From contig JAJKFL010000011.1 in NCBI GenBank assembly GCA_021186555.1, forward strand, positions 4,222,501 through 4,286,500: DNA of 64,000 nt. The letters run 5' to 3'. The notes beneath the pieces were generated by a model that was not told the origin of the DNA, made no database searches, and worked only from the letters and a program-made list of their open reading frames with translations. A program made the translations under genes and the position numbers. Of this stretch, positions 43,686-55,016 are shown piece after piece. This DNA is from Reticulitermes speratus (Eukaryota > Arthropoda > Insecta > Blattodea > Rhinotermitidae). Position 1 is the first letter of the stretch, and every line of letters begins with the position of its first letter.

Positions 43686-45713
43686 ATGGGAATCAGGGTG
43701 AAAATGCTGGCAACCCTAACGTTGTGGATGTTAATAGCTAAGGATTTGGCTTCCAGCGCCAGTGAATTAGGTTACTCAGTGGAGCTATACCATGAGTCTC
43801 CAGGTATTTACTTCGAAAACAGAGGTCAGGCAAGTTTATACAATACGCACTGGAAAACTGTGGTGTGCGTGAACCTTGAACAAACAACAGATCAGTCCGC
43901 CGCAGTTGAACAATATATTAAGCACATAAACACTATATGTCAGGAAGTAGAAATTAAGAACTGGACGGAATGTAATTATTTTCATGATATCGCCAGGGGA
44001 AAACTTTACCAGGTGCAACGTACTGAGAAACTGTTACTTGATATTACTGAACATAAGCAAAGTAAGAGACGCGTGAGGAGAGGGGCATTTAATTTTATTG
44101 GAGAGGTTAGTAAAATACTTTTTGGCACGATGGATGATGAGGATGCACAGTATTATAATGAACAGATTCGCCATTTTGAGGAAAATTCAGAGAGCATGAC
44201 TCATCTTATGAAGCAGCAGTTGACTGTGGTAAAATCTTCTTTGGGTGCCATTAACGAAACTCTTTCGGACCTGGAATATAATGAGGCCAAGGTGAAGGAA
44301 GGATTAATGCAAGTCAAGGCATACGTGGAATCAGTTGTGTCTGCGGGCACACGTGTTACTAACACTTTGTTAGCCAAGATTACTGTAGAGAGCCATATTG
44401 CACGGGTAACCGAAGCCTTGAATACGTTGCAGAGGAATCTGGATATATTAATTGATAGCATAGTGAATGCGAGGAAGGGAATTCTGCAACCTCAGGTGGT
44501 ACCCCCTAGCCTCTTGATTGATGCCCTGATACGTAGCGCCCCGTCCTTCCCTAAGGACACCATCACACCCTTTCCCCTGAGCAAGGACTCTACCAATCTA
44601 CTCTATAGACTCTGTGAAGTGCACATCTACCTGAGTGAAGGAATACTAGGATATGTGATTACACTACCGTTGGTGAACAGAGGGACATTTAAAATATTTA
44701 GGTTGACACCCATACCAGTAGCACTTGGATCGAAGCGATTCTTGTATATTGATACCGCTGAGTCCATTTTATGTCTCGATCAGGCGAGACAATATTATTT
44801 CATGCTGACTGAAGAGGAGTTCGGTCTTTGTAAAACCATGGATTTCAATTCATATATATGTAAGCAGAAACATCCGTTAATGTCTAGCCATTTGCGAGAA
44901 TCTTGTGCTGTCAAACTTATACAGGCCAGACAGGGGATACCTAAAAGTTGTGAGACCAGAGTAGTGGAACTCACGAACACTGTGTGGGTACAACTAGTGA
45001 ATAATCAGTGGATATATTTTGCACCAGGTACGGACAGTGTGACTATACTTTGTAATGATAAGGAACCCATTGATGTAATGTTAAAGGGAGTAGGTAAACT
45101 AAGCATAGACAGTGGGTGCAAGGGGTATAGCACCTCTGCGGTGCTACAGACCAGCACCACCGTAACAAGTAACTCATCCTTGAAGGGAGGAGATTTGCTC
45201 ACGCAAATCCCACTCAAATTTGACTGTTGCGAAGAAATGAGTATCAAACTGAATGTTAGTCATGTACCTTTAGATATTAAGTCTAAACCAATTGTTTCAC
45301 ATTTAGATGAGTTGAGATATGCTAGTTTTAAGGTTTCTGAATTGGAAAAAGAAGTAAGGGAACAGGAGTGGAAGAACCGTCATACTATAAGTCATGTATC
45401 TTATTCTGTGGCAGTGTATATTATTCTTCTAATAATTGTAATGTATGTCCTGTATAAGCTACGTACATGCATTCGACACCGCTGGCGACGTACCAGCCTA
45501 CCTAAAGCACTACCTGCACCAGTCAGGGAGATAACACCCCTAGCAGACTCCAGTGGGTTAGGAAACCCTGCAAGCAGAACTGTTAAAACCAGTAAAGAAA
45601 GTTTAGCTGCGAGACCTGAAGCTATCCCACTCCACGAATCCACTCAATCCTTGGAAGAGGAAACCCCAACTGGAAGGTCCCTTAGACCAAGAACAGTTAA
45701 ATCCTATTTTTAG
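43686..45713 (+). CDS. Envelope (fusion-type) protein of Gypsy-type element
   Basis: 675 residues. A hydrophobic signal peptide covers about residues 1-25. A furin-type site RVRR is near residue 132, followed by GAFNFIGEVSKILFGTMDDE, the fusion-peptide-like region of the baculovirus F/errantivirus Env family. An internal helical region follows; a single membrane segment (VAVYIILLIIVMYVLY) spans about 575-590, with a ~80-residue tail behind it. Predicted to be a class-I-type membrane fusion protein. The frame is unbroken. Whether it makes infectious particles cannot be told from sequence. Confidence 0.9.
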   Translation: MGIRVKMLATLTLWMLIAKDLASSASELGYSVELYHESPGIYFENRGQASLYNTHWKTVVCVNLEQTTDQSAAVEQYIKHINTICQEVEIKNWTECNYFHDIARGKLYQVQRTEKLLLDITEHKQSKRRVRRGAFNFIGEVSKILFGTMDDEDAQYYNEQIRHFEENSESMTHLMKQQLTVVKSSLGAINETLSDLEYNEAKVKEGLMQVKAYVESVVSAGTRVTNTLLAKITVESHIARVTEALNTLQRNLDILIDSIVNARKGILQPQVVPPSLLIDALIRSAPSFPKDTITPFPLSKDSTNLLYRLCEVHIYLSEGILGYVITLPLVNRGTFKIFRLTPIPVALGSKRFLYIDTAESILCLDQARQYYFMLTEEEFGLCKTMDFNSYICKQKHPLMSSHLRESCAVKLIQARQGIPKSCETRVVELTNTVWVQLVNNQWIYFAPGTDSVTILCNDKEPIDVMLKGVGKLSIDSGCKGYSTSAVLQTSTTVTSNSSLKGGDLLTQIPLKFDCCEEMSIKLNVSHVPLDIKSKPIVSHLDELRYASFKVSELEKEVREQEWKNRHTISHVSYSVAVYIILLIIVMYVLYKLRTCIRHRWRRTSLPKALPAPVREITPLADSSGLGNPASRTVKTSKESLAARPEAIPLHESTQSLEEETPTGRSLRPRTVKSYF

Positions 45714-45751
45714 AGTCAAGTTCAATTGAAGTGTAAATTGACCTTATAATT

Positions 45752-45763
45752 AATGGGGGGAGG
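45752..45763 (+). other. Polypurine tract
   Basis: aatggggggagg directly precedes the 3' LTR, as required to prime plus-strand DNA synthesis. Confidence 0.8.
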
Positions 45764-46397
45764 TGTTATATATGGCAATGTATATGATTATTTTGTTAAA
45801 GTGCTATTAAGTTAAGGTTGTTTTGGGTATATTTTGCTATAAGAGTTTTGAAATGTACAAACATGTAACTCGATAATTCCTCCTTGCCTCAGCATCACAT
45901 GAGACTGACTTGGTCGGGTGAACCCCGGACCGTTCAAGGGTCGGCCTACTCACGCCAGTGTGAGTCAGTTCCGGACATTGCTTTTGGGGGAATTAACGAG
46001 AAAGAAATATGAATATGTAACTCGTGACGAGTGATTTCTTTGGAGGGGGCCACGCCCAGCGCACGAGATATATACCAGTGGGTTGCGCCCCACACGCTCT
46101 TCTCTTGTCTTCTTGTCTGCTGTGGTGACGATTACGCATCAAGGAACGCAGGCCGTGGGCGGCCTTGCTCGCGACTCGTCACACTGGGCCTGACCCTCCC
46201 GGGTACTAAACTGGAACCTCAAGTCTCTGGAAATAAAGCATTTTAAAGGAAACAGCTCTTTTCCTTGCTAAACACTTCACGGCCACCACCACTTATTCGA
46301 CGTTCCTGCCTGAGCTCGCTACAGAGGGCCTTCGCCGAGCACGACAACATCCACGATACGTCGTCGCAGGGCTCCGGGCACGAGCCGGGATACAACA
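45764..46397 (+). repeat. 3' LTR of the Gypsy-type element
   Basis: Same length as and identical by eye to 38583-39216, offset 7181 bp. Its AATAAA lies at 46232-46237 and would terminate the element RNA and possibly NRDE2 pre-mRNA. Confidence 0.93.
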
Positions 46398-46614
46398 CTC
46401 CTGTGTTTTATCTGACTGAAATTTTGTATTATAGACATGGATGAAAATTGTACTGCAGGCTGAAATTTGACACAAATTCTGTAACGTATATAGATAAACC
46501 GTGTCATTAAATAACACAGGAATCATTCAGCCTACTGCTCTGCAATAAACACTGAGGATTCTCACAATCTGTAAACCTAGCAGCAGCATTACTTACTGTT
46601 TGTTCCTGTTTCAG

Positions 46615-46734
46615 GAAGAAGAATGAGGAACCTGAAATTGGCATTCTAGGCCAAAACACAGTTTTCTATGAAGATAAAACATGTGAGAAAGGAAACCTGT
46701 GGGTTCCTACCTTGTCTAGGCCGGCTATACCTCT
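46615..46734 (+). CDS. NRDE2: NRDE2 exon 3
   Basis: After acceptor gttcctgtttcag one base completes Arg, then KKNEEPEIGILGQNTVFYED, KTCEKGNLWVPTLSRPAIP and two bases; donor GTGAGT. Corresponds to the region FVWLED...DKKPDPANWEY of vertebrate NRDE2. Divergent but phase-consistent on both sides. Confidence 0.78.
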
Positions 46735-47464
46735 GTGAGTTGCATTCAGTGAAATGTTTAAGCTGGAATAACTGTGCAGACTGACATGGCAGTATGATTA
46801 TCCTCTTTATCTCTGTCTAGACCAAGTGGTTTGGCATTGTGGTAATAAATTTGACTTCTGTGTGTCATTCCTATTGTGACAACACATATCGCAGTTTGGT
46901 TCAGTACCTTCAGGCAAAGGGTGGTATAATGCCTTATGTAACCTGTTGCTGCTTCCTCCTGAATACTTCTGAAGTTATTTATTTAATGACACTGTCATTA
47001 TCCCTGACTGTATGGCATTAGTCATGGGATGATTGCTAAATGATGAATTGGAAAGGAATGGGAGGGTCAAACTGAGGTGTTATTCTAACATTTGTCTGTA
47101 GCAGCTGAGGAAGATGCAAATCTGAGGGTGACCAGTATACTGGCCAAGATCTGAATTGGGCACCTTTCAAATACCAGTCTTCAGTGTTAATTGCTATGCT
47201 AACATGCTGAGACTCACAATTTATTATGTACATTCATTTTCTCATATCTCATTCAGTTCTAGATAGGCTTAGGGTTTTATACAGTATCATAAAATAACCA
47301 GTGAAACAGTTTTCCTCATACAGAACTGAAATACTATGCAAAGAATATTTCTGGCCATGTTAAGCTACTTATAATACCAGAATCGTTATGAATCCTTGAA
47401 GCAGATAGTCATCTGGTCAAGAAATTCTGCACCTGTCTTGGAACGCAGAGATTAATTAATGTGT

Positions 47465-47860
47465 TTGTCATTGGCCTCTAGTTTGAGCCAGATGAATCCA
47501 GTCCACACTCTCATAGTTTATTTCTCTCAGCTCAGTTTTAATATTATTGTCCCATCTCTGTCAGTATCTCCTCAGGTGGTCTCTTCCCTTTGGTTTTACA
47601 ACTAACATTTGGCCTGAGTGTTTAATCTCTCCTGTGTCCTGCATGCCTCATCCATCTTACATGTCTTGAGCTCATCTCTCTCATGTGTACTGCATGCTGC
47701 ACCCATCTCATGTTCCTTCATTTCATCTCTTACATGTGTGCTGCATGTCCCACCCAACTCACACCTCTTGATCTCATCGCTCCCATGTGTCCTGCATGTC
47801 CAGCCAATCTCATTCTTCTTGATGTGATCACTGTAACAGTACTAAGCGAAGAGTAACTTT
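47465..47860 (-). repeat. RTE-like LINE 3' region with internal 51-bp tandem repeat (copy E)
   Basis: On the minus strand: four 17-codon units of the RMRWAGH-type motif, then KGKRPPEEILTEMGQ and the tail before gactggattcatctggctc. It is a decayed fragment of the same LINE as 61503-64000. Lies in the NRDE2 intron 46735-48444, whose remainder shows nothing recognised. Confidence 0.72.
47627..47830 (-). repeat. Exact 51-bp-period tandem repeat, four units
   Basis: The block tgtNctgcatg begins at 47635, 47686, 47737 and 47788, a constant 51-bp spacing. On the minus strand each unit encodes a variant of the 17-residue RMRWAGHVARM segment of the LINE protein (RRMRLAGHAGHM, VSWVGHAAHM, NMRWVQHAVHM, HVRWMRHAGH). 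Confidence 0.85.
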
Positions 47861-48444
47861 CAATATCCTCATTTCAGAAGCACACCTGTGGATCACATTC
47901 TGGTCCAGCTGCATCCTGTTCATGACTGTATTCCATTTTCCTGATGGTAGTTTCATTATTGTTGTGCCATTTATATGTTCCATGAGAATTTCCTGAAAAA
48001 ATTACCTTGTTCATTAAGTGCAGAGCCCATGTTAATTATGCTTCTAAGAGAGGGACTGCATATAATGAATTTCTTGATTGTAATTTGTAATGTTTTCCAT
48101 TTGCTGCTTTTAGTTTGAAATGTATCCAGTTTCCATATAATGAAATTTAAAGGGCCCAAGTTTCTAGTCTCTCTATAATATAGGTTCATTAAGTATAACA
48201 TTACAACCATTGTAGATAAACTGCATTGTATTGTGCTACGGACTTTTTGTACAGGGACCCCTTGTAATGTGAATGCATATAATCCTGATGTTCCATTGCT
48301 TTTGCCTCACAGTTTTATGTTAAGGCATCTGTAATTTTGTTCTTCCATCTTATTGGAAGAGAAAATAACACACATCCGTACTGTGGTTAGTTAATACATC
48401 TTAAAATTATTTTAGTGACGATACACAATGGTTTATTTTTTCAG

Positions 48445-48631
48445 GTATCGTGTCTACCATAGGTCCCTAATGAGTTGGTCAAATGTGAAGAAGGTATCCA
48501 AGAAAAGGAAACACCTGGATCGGTATTTTATGCTCTTCCATAAATTGAACAGACATCTGGACGAGAGCAACCCATCTGTCGCTGCTGAAAACAGCATCAC
48601 AGCTGCTAATGAAAAGAGGCTTAATATAAAG
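48445..48631 (+). CDS. NRDE2: NRDE2 exon 4
   Basis: After acceptor tttattttttcag one base completes Leu, then YRVYHRSLMSWSNVKKVSKK, RKHLDRYFMLFHKLNRHLDE and a Ser/Ala-rich end NEKRLNIK; donor GTTGTG. The RYF block after a basic stretch fits NRDE2. Phase 0 at the end. Confidence 0.72.
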
Positions 48632-49814
48632 GTTGTGATGATTACATCAAAAGTGACTGTTACAGGAACCAAATACATCTGAACAACAAATTTGTTAGGA
48701 CAAGGCTTGCATAATACTTATTTTTGTCAACGATTTTTTTTGGGGGGAGGGGCTGGTACCTTGTGACAGGTTGATTTGCCATTGTAGAGACATTGCGGTC
48801 ACCATTTTGAGAGTGAATTGATTGGTAGCAGACCTGGTCCCCAATTAAAGTCCTGTGTGGTGGTTGTTTGGGTAATTTTGATGTTGTTGTGAAATATGAG
48901 GGTGTTTTTTAAGTATTGGCACACAGCAGTTTGAATACAGTGGTAAGCCAGCATGTCACAGCCGTGTTATATCTTTGTTAATCCTTTCCTTTCTCCAGTT
49001 CCTCCACTAGCTGTTTGATATAAGTGAAAAGGAAATATAATGGCAACTGAGCCTTTTCTACATATATGTTTTGACTTAAATTTTTTCTGCATTGACTCAT
49101 GCATTGTGAACGTGAAAAGTGCATATGTTAAAATTTAATGGAGCCAAATTTGGGTTGTATACAGGTTTTGGTGACACTTTTAAGCGTGGTTATTAATATT
49201 GTTTTATGGTTAGTTTTACATTCTTCAACTGCAACTGGACTTGTATCAAGAAAAGGTACATTCACTTATCCCCATGATTTTGGCATATATCATAGAAAAT
49301 GTATCCTAACCACTGCCATGGATTTTCTACATTTAACATTTGTATGCTGTTCCTGCAGAACTGCAATTAGAACAAAACAACATAAAATGTTTGTCCCGGT
49401 AGGAATTAATTTATGTTCCGGAGAAGACGGTGTTAATCTGCATTTGGGTAACAGTCATCATATTTTCACAAGAATTTGCCAGCGTTGAAGTGAAACAATT
49501 TTTGGGGCAATGCTAAACAAGGACTGCCTGTATTTTGATATGTTTCTGTATACTGTGGAGAGAGTCATGAAGTTTCGTTCAGAGGATTCTGGAATCTTCA
49601 ACCACTCCACTACAGAGATCTCCAAGAATGGGTTTCATTCTGTTCCTCATACTCTAAATTGTAGAATAGCTGTGCCCAGTCCCTGTTTATAGTTTCTGTG
49701 CTAGTGTCCAGGTAGTTTGAGCCCACATAATTAATTAGTCGAATACTGCATCTGTTAAGCTACTTGAAGTTGTAAATATTTACTAATTTAAATAACATTT
49801 TCTGCATCCATTAA

Positions 49815-50020
49815 CTAACTCTATGGAGCAGAGTCCTTCTTGAGGAGTTAACGGTTCCTCAGCTAGTCAAGAAATTCCCTGCGTTTTATGGAACCCGATG
49901 GTTCATTACAGCTTTCACAAAGGCCCATCCCTTGTCCCTATTGTGAGCCAGATGAATCCAGTCCATCCCTCACATGCTGTTCAAAATCCATTTGAATTTT
50001 GTCCCATCTCTGCCTGCAGG
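49815..50020 (-). repeat. RTE-like LINE 3' tail (copy F)
   Basis: Reverse complement of the LINE end: ttaactaactctatggagca, cagctagtcaagaaattccc, ttttatggaacccgatgg and gagccagatgaatccagtcc. The TTAG-type end ttaactaac is retained. Confidence 0.75.
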
Positions 50021-50940
50021 TGTTAACTTACATATATAATTAAATTATGCTAATTTACAAATTTTTCTATATCAAATACTGGTAACATGATTCATGCTGT
50101 AACAGTCTGTAACATCTGTCATTGAAGAACTCTGATCAGATGGTAATGCTTCTGACTTCTATTCGGGAAGTGCGAGGACATCCACTGTTCTAACTGAGGT
50201 GTCCTGTGGTTTGTCACAGTCTCTGCAGGCAGATGCTGGGGATAGAACCTTGATTTAAGACATGACCATTTTTCAGCATCTGGTTGACTGTTGTATAATC
50301 ACTTTAAGGTGTGTAGTCTAAGAGTGTCATTAAAAGAGTTAAAACTAAATAAATTCTTGGGCATTCACACTTCATAGATGTGCTGGTAGCTGTACTGTGT
50401 GAGATGTGCCCATTAATACCATAATTTGTGTACTTGCACTATGCTGCATTTCAAATACAAACTTCTGTTTATGTTCAAGCATTTATTTGAACATTTTCTT
50501 CATACAATTTGGAATGTATCCATTAAATGCCGTGTACAAACTGTGTACCTGTTGTATTCAATAATATACCATCACTGTACACAACATTTCATGTCAGTCC
50601 ATAATTTATTTACCAATCCCTTGCCTAATCACTTGTGTCTTAAAATAGCATCTTCAAGGAAACACTGCATTACAGCAGTGGTGCATTCCTGAAGATTGAT
50701 ATCCTGATTAACACAGGTACATGCTTGTGTTTTAATATATCACACCAGTGACTTGTAATCGTGTTTAAGAAGAATTTCCAAGGATTGTAACGGAAATATT
50801 TTGTAATGCATCTTGGCACAATTTTGTTACGATTAGGAATGAAACAAAATTCTAGCATATTTTTTATTTTCAATTTTTAGAATAATTCCAGCCAAACAAT
50901 AGATGGTATACTGAGACAGTATGACTGGAACATGTCATAA

Positions 50941-51065
50941 TGCAGAGAGTATTTTTTATCACAGGACTGAGCACTGAAGAGTTGGCAGCTTTATGATTTG
51001 CTATGTGGCAACAATTCCGTCCACTCTGGCAAGCAGTTCAGTGATAAAAAGTACTCTCTGTGTGT
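50941..51065. repeat. Short fold-back (MITE-like)
   Basis: gcagagagtattttttatca at the left is nearly the reverse complement of tgataaaaagtactctctg at the right, about 120 bp overall. No coding sequence, family unknown. Confidence 0.5.
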
Positions 51066-51562
51066 GTACATATGTGTAGGCAGTCATTGTTTAGCATTGC
51101 TCCAAAGAATGTTTTTTTAACATGACAAATTTTACTAACCAAAGATTTTACAAACATTGCTGGGACTTGGTTTAATGTTTTCTCTGGCATCTGGGGGCAT
51201 CTTCAAACACTCAGACTCTTGGGTATTTCAGTTAATTTTCATGGGGAAAAAATGCTGTATTTTTTGGTGTGGTCTATGTTGGAGTTTTCAGGAACATAAC
51301 TCAGTAATTGTAAAAGTTCAGTCATACTCTGTTGTCATAATATTGTTTCCCTGAAGATGGTCTTGTAAGAGAGATGCTTGTAGGAAATGGATTTATATGT
51401 AAGTGATGAGTTGATGTATAATGTTGTTTGGTCACAGGCACAAATATTTTTTCCAAAAGTGATCATTCTTGGTGATAATATGAACTTTTATGTAAGGTTA
51501 GCAGTATGTTGTCATTTCCGATTTCATACGATGATGTTACTGACAAAATACGTCACTTTCAG

Positions 51563-51706
51563 GAACAGCAGACGCATGATAGTGGTGAGTTGGCAGGGGA
51601 CATGCAGTTGGAAGAGAAATTATCAAAGAATACAGCACAGTACAACAAGCTCCTTACTGAGCAGCCATCAAATGTGGAACTTTGGCTCAAATATGTTCAA
51701 TTTCAG
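51563..51706 (+). CDS. NRDE2: NRDE2 exon (start of HAT-like repeats)
   Basis: Forty-eight codons from EQQTHDSGELAGDMQLEEKL to SKNTAQYNKLLTEQPSNVEL then WLKYVQFQ; acceptor cactttcag, donor GTATTC. The pattern 'N..L.E.P.NVELWLKYVQFQ' is the first HAT-type repeat of the conserved NRDE-2 domain. Confidence 0.9.
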
Positions 51707-51744
51707 GTATTCTCTTCAATCATACGTTTTATTAATTTTGTTAG

Positions 51745-52669
51745 AATAGAATACGGAAGGGCGGGCACCACAGTGACCTGTGCACTTCAACCGTTATCGA
51801 TCTTTTGTGCAACCCTTTGGCTCAGTCATTCAGCAGTCCTGCACCTTGAACAAAGTGCAGTATCTTACTGACAGAGATGTCTTCAAAGTCACCTGGTTTC
51901 ATAAAATGACGACCCACGTGTCTGAATCTTAGTGTGGCCAAAGCCTCACAATCACAAAGAACATTGAGGCTGTTTCAGATGCCTGTTTTCATCTATTACA
52001 CTCGGGACTGTTTACCAGCCCCAGTTTAAATAGGTGTCCTTTTAGATGACAGTGTCCTGTCAGCAACCCTGTCATTATTCTGAGCTGGTTTCTGCTCAAA
52101 TTGAGCAATTCACCAGCTTTTCTTGCAGAGGGTTTTTTAAGAAAGCCCTTAGCCTGCTTTTGTCCACGTATGGACTGCCAATGCTCCTCATGTTTCCTAC
52201 TCGTCCAGTCCCTGATCACTCCCCTGGCAACCTTTGCAGATATACCAAGTGCAGGCTCAGGTCCTATGAATGGATGTGAGGAGCCTTGTCTGGCTAACTG
52301 ATCAACTATTTCATTGCCATCAATTCCCATATGTCCCGGCACCCATGCCAGTTGGATCCTGTTATGTTTTGCCAATTTCACCAAGGATTGATGGCAGTAC
52401 CAGACTAGTTTGGAATTTATCTGGTAGCTGTCAAGGGCCTTGATGGCTGCCTGACTGTCAGAAAGAATACAGCCCGTTTCTATATTCTCCATTATACAAG
52501 CCTTAACGGTATATATTTCAGCCTGGAATACCGTGGTATGGAGCCCAAGACTATAATATGAATATAGTAGGCTACTTTCTGAAGATCTGAAATATTGTAG
52601 TTTGTAATGAGCTGCATGCAAATGTTTGAACGTCTTGTCTCCCCTCCATGTTCTATACCCTGTTGACAT
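51745..52669 (-). pseudogene. LINE RNase H domain (I/Jockey-like), decayed
   Basis: A minus frame contains TTVFQAEIYTVKACIMENIE, ILSDSQAAIKALDSY and LAWVPGHMGIDGNEIVDQLA, the E, SDSQAA and VPGHxGIxGNExAD motifs of an RNase H, followed by RNQLRIMTGLLTGHC, typical of LINEs of the I or Jockey groups. The tail continues to about 51745 with KPGDFEDISVSKILHFVQG in another frame. No RT part. Lies in the NRDE2 intron 51707-52709, antisense to the gene. Confidence 0.82.
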
Positions 52670-52709
52670 AAACAGAAGTGCATGTTACAGCTGTTGTTGT
52701 AAATTTCAG

Positions 52710-52805
52710 GATGTGATTTCACAATTTGAGAAAGAATACCGTAGAGGCGGTGGAGCTACTGGTGCCCGTGTGAGAGCTGAGAGAAAGTTGGCGATTTTGG
52801 ACAAG
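52710..52805 (+). CDS. NRDE2: NRDE2 exon
   Basis: Thirty-two codons DVISQFEKEYRRGGGATGAR and VRAERKLAILDK, between acceptor aaatttcag and donor GTATGT. The E(R)KLAILDKAL block continues into the next exon, as in NRDE2. Confidence 0.9.
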
Positions 52806-52834
52806 GTATGTTTGTATCTTATGACACTGGTTGC

Positions 52835-53010
52835 AGACTGTGCAATGGCTGAAGTGATTAAGTCACTGGCCTCTCACCATGGAGACCCAGGTTCGATCTG
52901 AGACCAGTTCACATGGGTTTGTGGTGGACAAAGTGACACTGGTTTTTCTCTGAGAACTTTACTTTTCCCATGTCTGTATCATTTCACGAATACTCCACAC
53001 TCATTCAGTT
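52835..53010 (+). repeat. tRNA-headed SINE-like element
   Basis: atggctgaagtgattaagtc followed by acccaggttcgatctgaga resembles A and B boxes. The body fades within ~170 bp. In the NRDE2 intron 52806-53299. Confidence 0.5.
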
Positions 53011-53299
53011 ATCTGTCACTGACACTATATAATTTTGGCATTTGACAGTGTCAGTAAATAACACATTTTAAAAAAGACACTAGTTGGTTTTGTATATGTC
53101 TGAACTGGAATTTGACATTCTCTTTGGACATTACAGTGGATGTCAGACCCGTATAACATTCGTCTACCAGTATCTACATAGTAGCATCTTAATTGTGACA
53201 AGCTGTGAACAAGTATTAACAGTGCAAGGATGACTGTACTGTGTAATTTTGTTATAGCATTATGAAGAATTTTCAGCATTTACTATACACACTTTTCAG

Positions 53300-53588
53300 G
53301 CCCTGCTGCATAATCCAGATTCAGAAGTGTTGCTGAAAGAGAGGTTTGCTGTGGCAGAGTCCATATTTCCTGCAGATGTTTTGTCTTGTCAGCTAGCAGA
53401 CATGCTTGAAAAACAGCCTGGTAACTTGGCACTGTGGCATGGTTATGTGAGCACTACTCAGTGCTCCCTGGCAATGTGCACTGTGCCAGCTGTTATGCAG
53501 CTGTACACCAAGGCACTGACCCGACTTCACCAGCTCCGGAGGGGCGCTCCAACTGCCCACACAAAACCTACTGAGGAGAAGATTCTGG
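53300..53588 (+). CDS. NRDE2: NRDE2 exon
   Basis: From ALLHNPDSEVLLKERFAVAE through ADMLEKQPGNLALWHGYVST to RGAPTAHTKPTEEKIL plus one base, 96 codons; acceptor acttttcag, donor GTAGGT. HAT-type repeats with 'P.N..LW..Y' motifs, matching the centre of the NRDE-2 domain. Confidence 0.92.
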
Positions 53589-55016
53589 GTAGGTGATTTG
53601 ACATCTCTCTCTCTCTTTTTTTTCATTCTTCTCCTTTACATTTCTGTCATTTTCTTCATGATGCATTTTTGTAGTAATCGTCAGTTTTCAGGACAATGCC
53701 CTTACAGAATGTATGCAACTTTGTGTTTGAGTTTAGGGGGTCCCACAATATTTCAGGTGATGAATTATGAAAAAATTCGTCTTGTATTTGGATAAGTACA
53801 ATAGTTGGAGAATCCACTACTGGATTGTTTCTTTCCTTTTAACCTCCTATACTTGCATGCTGTAGATATAAATATATGTGTGAGATTAGGTTAGATTACA
53901 GATTTAGATATAGATCCTTTGATACTTATTTTATTCTAAATTAGGCCAAGTGTCTCAGCTTTGAGAGTGTTAATAAAGCAAAGGAATTACTATTCATTGG
54001 TGATCTGCTTCTTACATGTTTATGTTACTTCTTCTTATGATATTGTAGTCCTTTGTTAATACTGTCAATGCTGGTTATCAACAGGAAATTATGTATAAAT
54101 GTTCACATAACAATGTATGTAACAGCTGATTTTTTGGTTGTGTGTAGATATACTTGCCTTCACCTTCCCCTTATCTTCCTTTTGTGTTCCTCTACTCATG
54201 TACTGTTGTCAGATAAGTTTCCTTCATCGCAGCAGTTTTTAAGCCTGTCATTGCTGTCCATGTTTCATCTCCCCTTTCTGCATGTATCCTCCTCTGTTGT
54301 TTCCTTTTCTGCAGGTAACTTCACCTTTGGCATATATTCCTTTGCCATTTTGGGTTATCTTCGTAGCTTTATGTGGCCAAATGAGTTGTCTTTATACCTA
54401 ATTGCACCATTCCTGAATTTAGCTTGTACAGTTTTTCCATTGTACATAAGAACTGAATGGAATTTGCTTCATTTCTGAATAATTCCTTCATGCTTAAAGC
54501 GCCTGTCTTCTGTATATGGCAGCATTAGTTTAAAGTAAGTGTTACATATTCCAAGCTTATATTTTTTTGGTACTTTCTTATTAAAGTTTAAATTTTACCT
54601 TCACATGAGGTGATTTTTAATTCATTGAAACATTTCCTTTAGTCACAAAAGTACAATAATCTGTACACACCTCATTTTTGCATTTAAAGTGACTGTACAG
54701 ATAAGAAATATAGTCCTCAATGTGTAACATGTTTGGCATGTCTTCCTCCTTGTGAGATGAAGTTTGGAAGGCAGATGATGAAATTCCATAGTCGATCTTT
54801 CAAAGTTTCCATGGAGATTGAAATTATGTGTTGCCCTGTTGCTTCCTTCAAGCTGTGAATAGTGTGAGGGTTAATGTTGAACATTTTATCCTTGCAAGAT
54901 ATTATCCTGGAAAATGTCACTTGGGCTTAAATCTGAAAGTTTGATGAGTAAGAAGTCATTCTGTATGTGTTACCATCATTCTTGTTTGTACTACTGAAAT
55001 TATTTCTTCATCCTAG
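53589..55016 (+). other. NRDE2: NRDE2 intron, nothing recognised
   Basis: T-rich intron. A 141-codon frame at 54053-54478 is hydrophobic low-complexity without motif and is taken as chance. Confidence 0.6.

Larger units (their letters stand above)
38583..46397 (+). mobile_element. Complete Gypsy/errantivirus-like LTR element with env
   Basis: 7815 bp: LTR (38583-39216), primer site, leader, gag-pol frame (39460-43596), env frame (43686-45713), purine tract, LTR (45764-46397). The 4-bp duplication ctcc flanks it (38579-38582, 46398-46401). The two 634-bp LTRs are identical by eye and no frame is broken, which points to a very recent insertion. It sits in NRDE2 intron 2 in sense orientation, so its LTR polyadenylation signals could affect NRDE2 transcripts. 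Domain order PR-RT-RNaseH-IN then env is that of Ty3/Gypsy elements of the errantivirus type. Confidence 0.95.
48632..51562 (+). other. NRDE2: NRDE2 intron, possible missing exon
   Basis: Holds a LINE tail in reverse orientation (49815-50020) and a small fold-back (50941-51065). The segment of NRDE2 with the conserved NPLGxYDxST motif should lie here but was not found. Open frames at 49138-49488 and 49510-49692 show no recognisable content. Confidence 0.5.

Noticed and set aside
49138..49488. 116-codon plus frame as a missing NRDE2 exon
   Set aside because: No NRDE2 motif, and no splice sites giving the needed 0-0 phase were evident.
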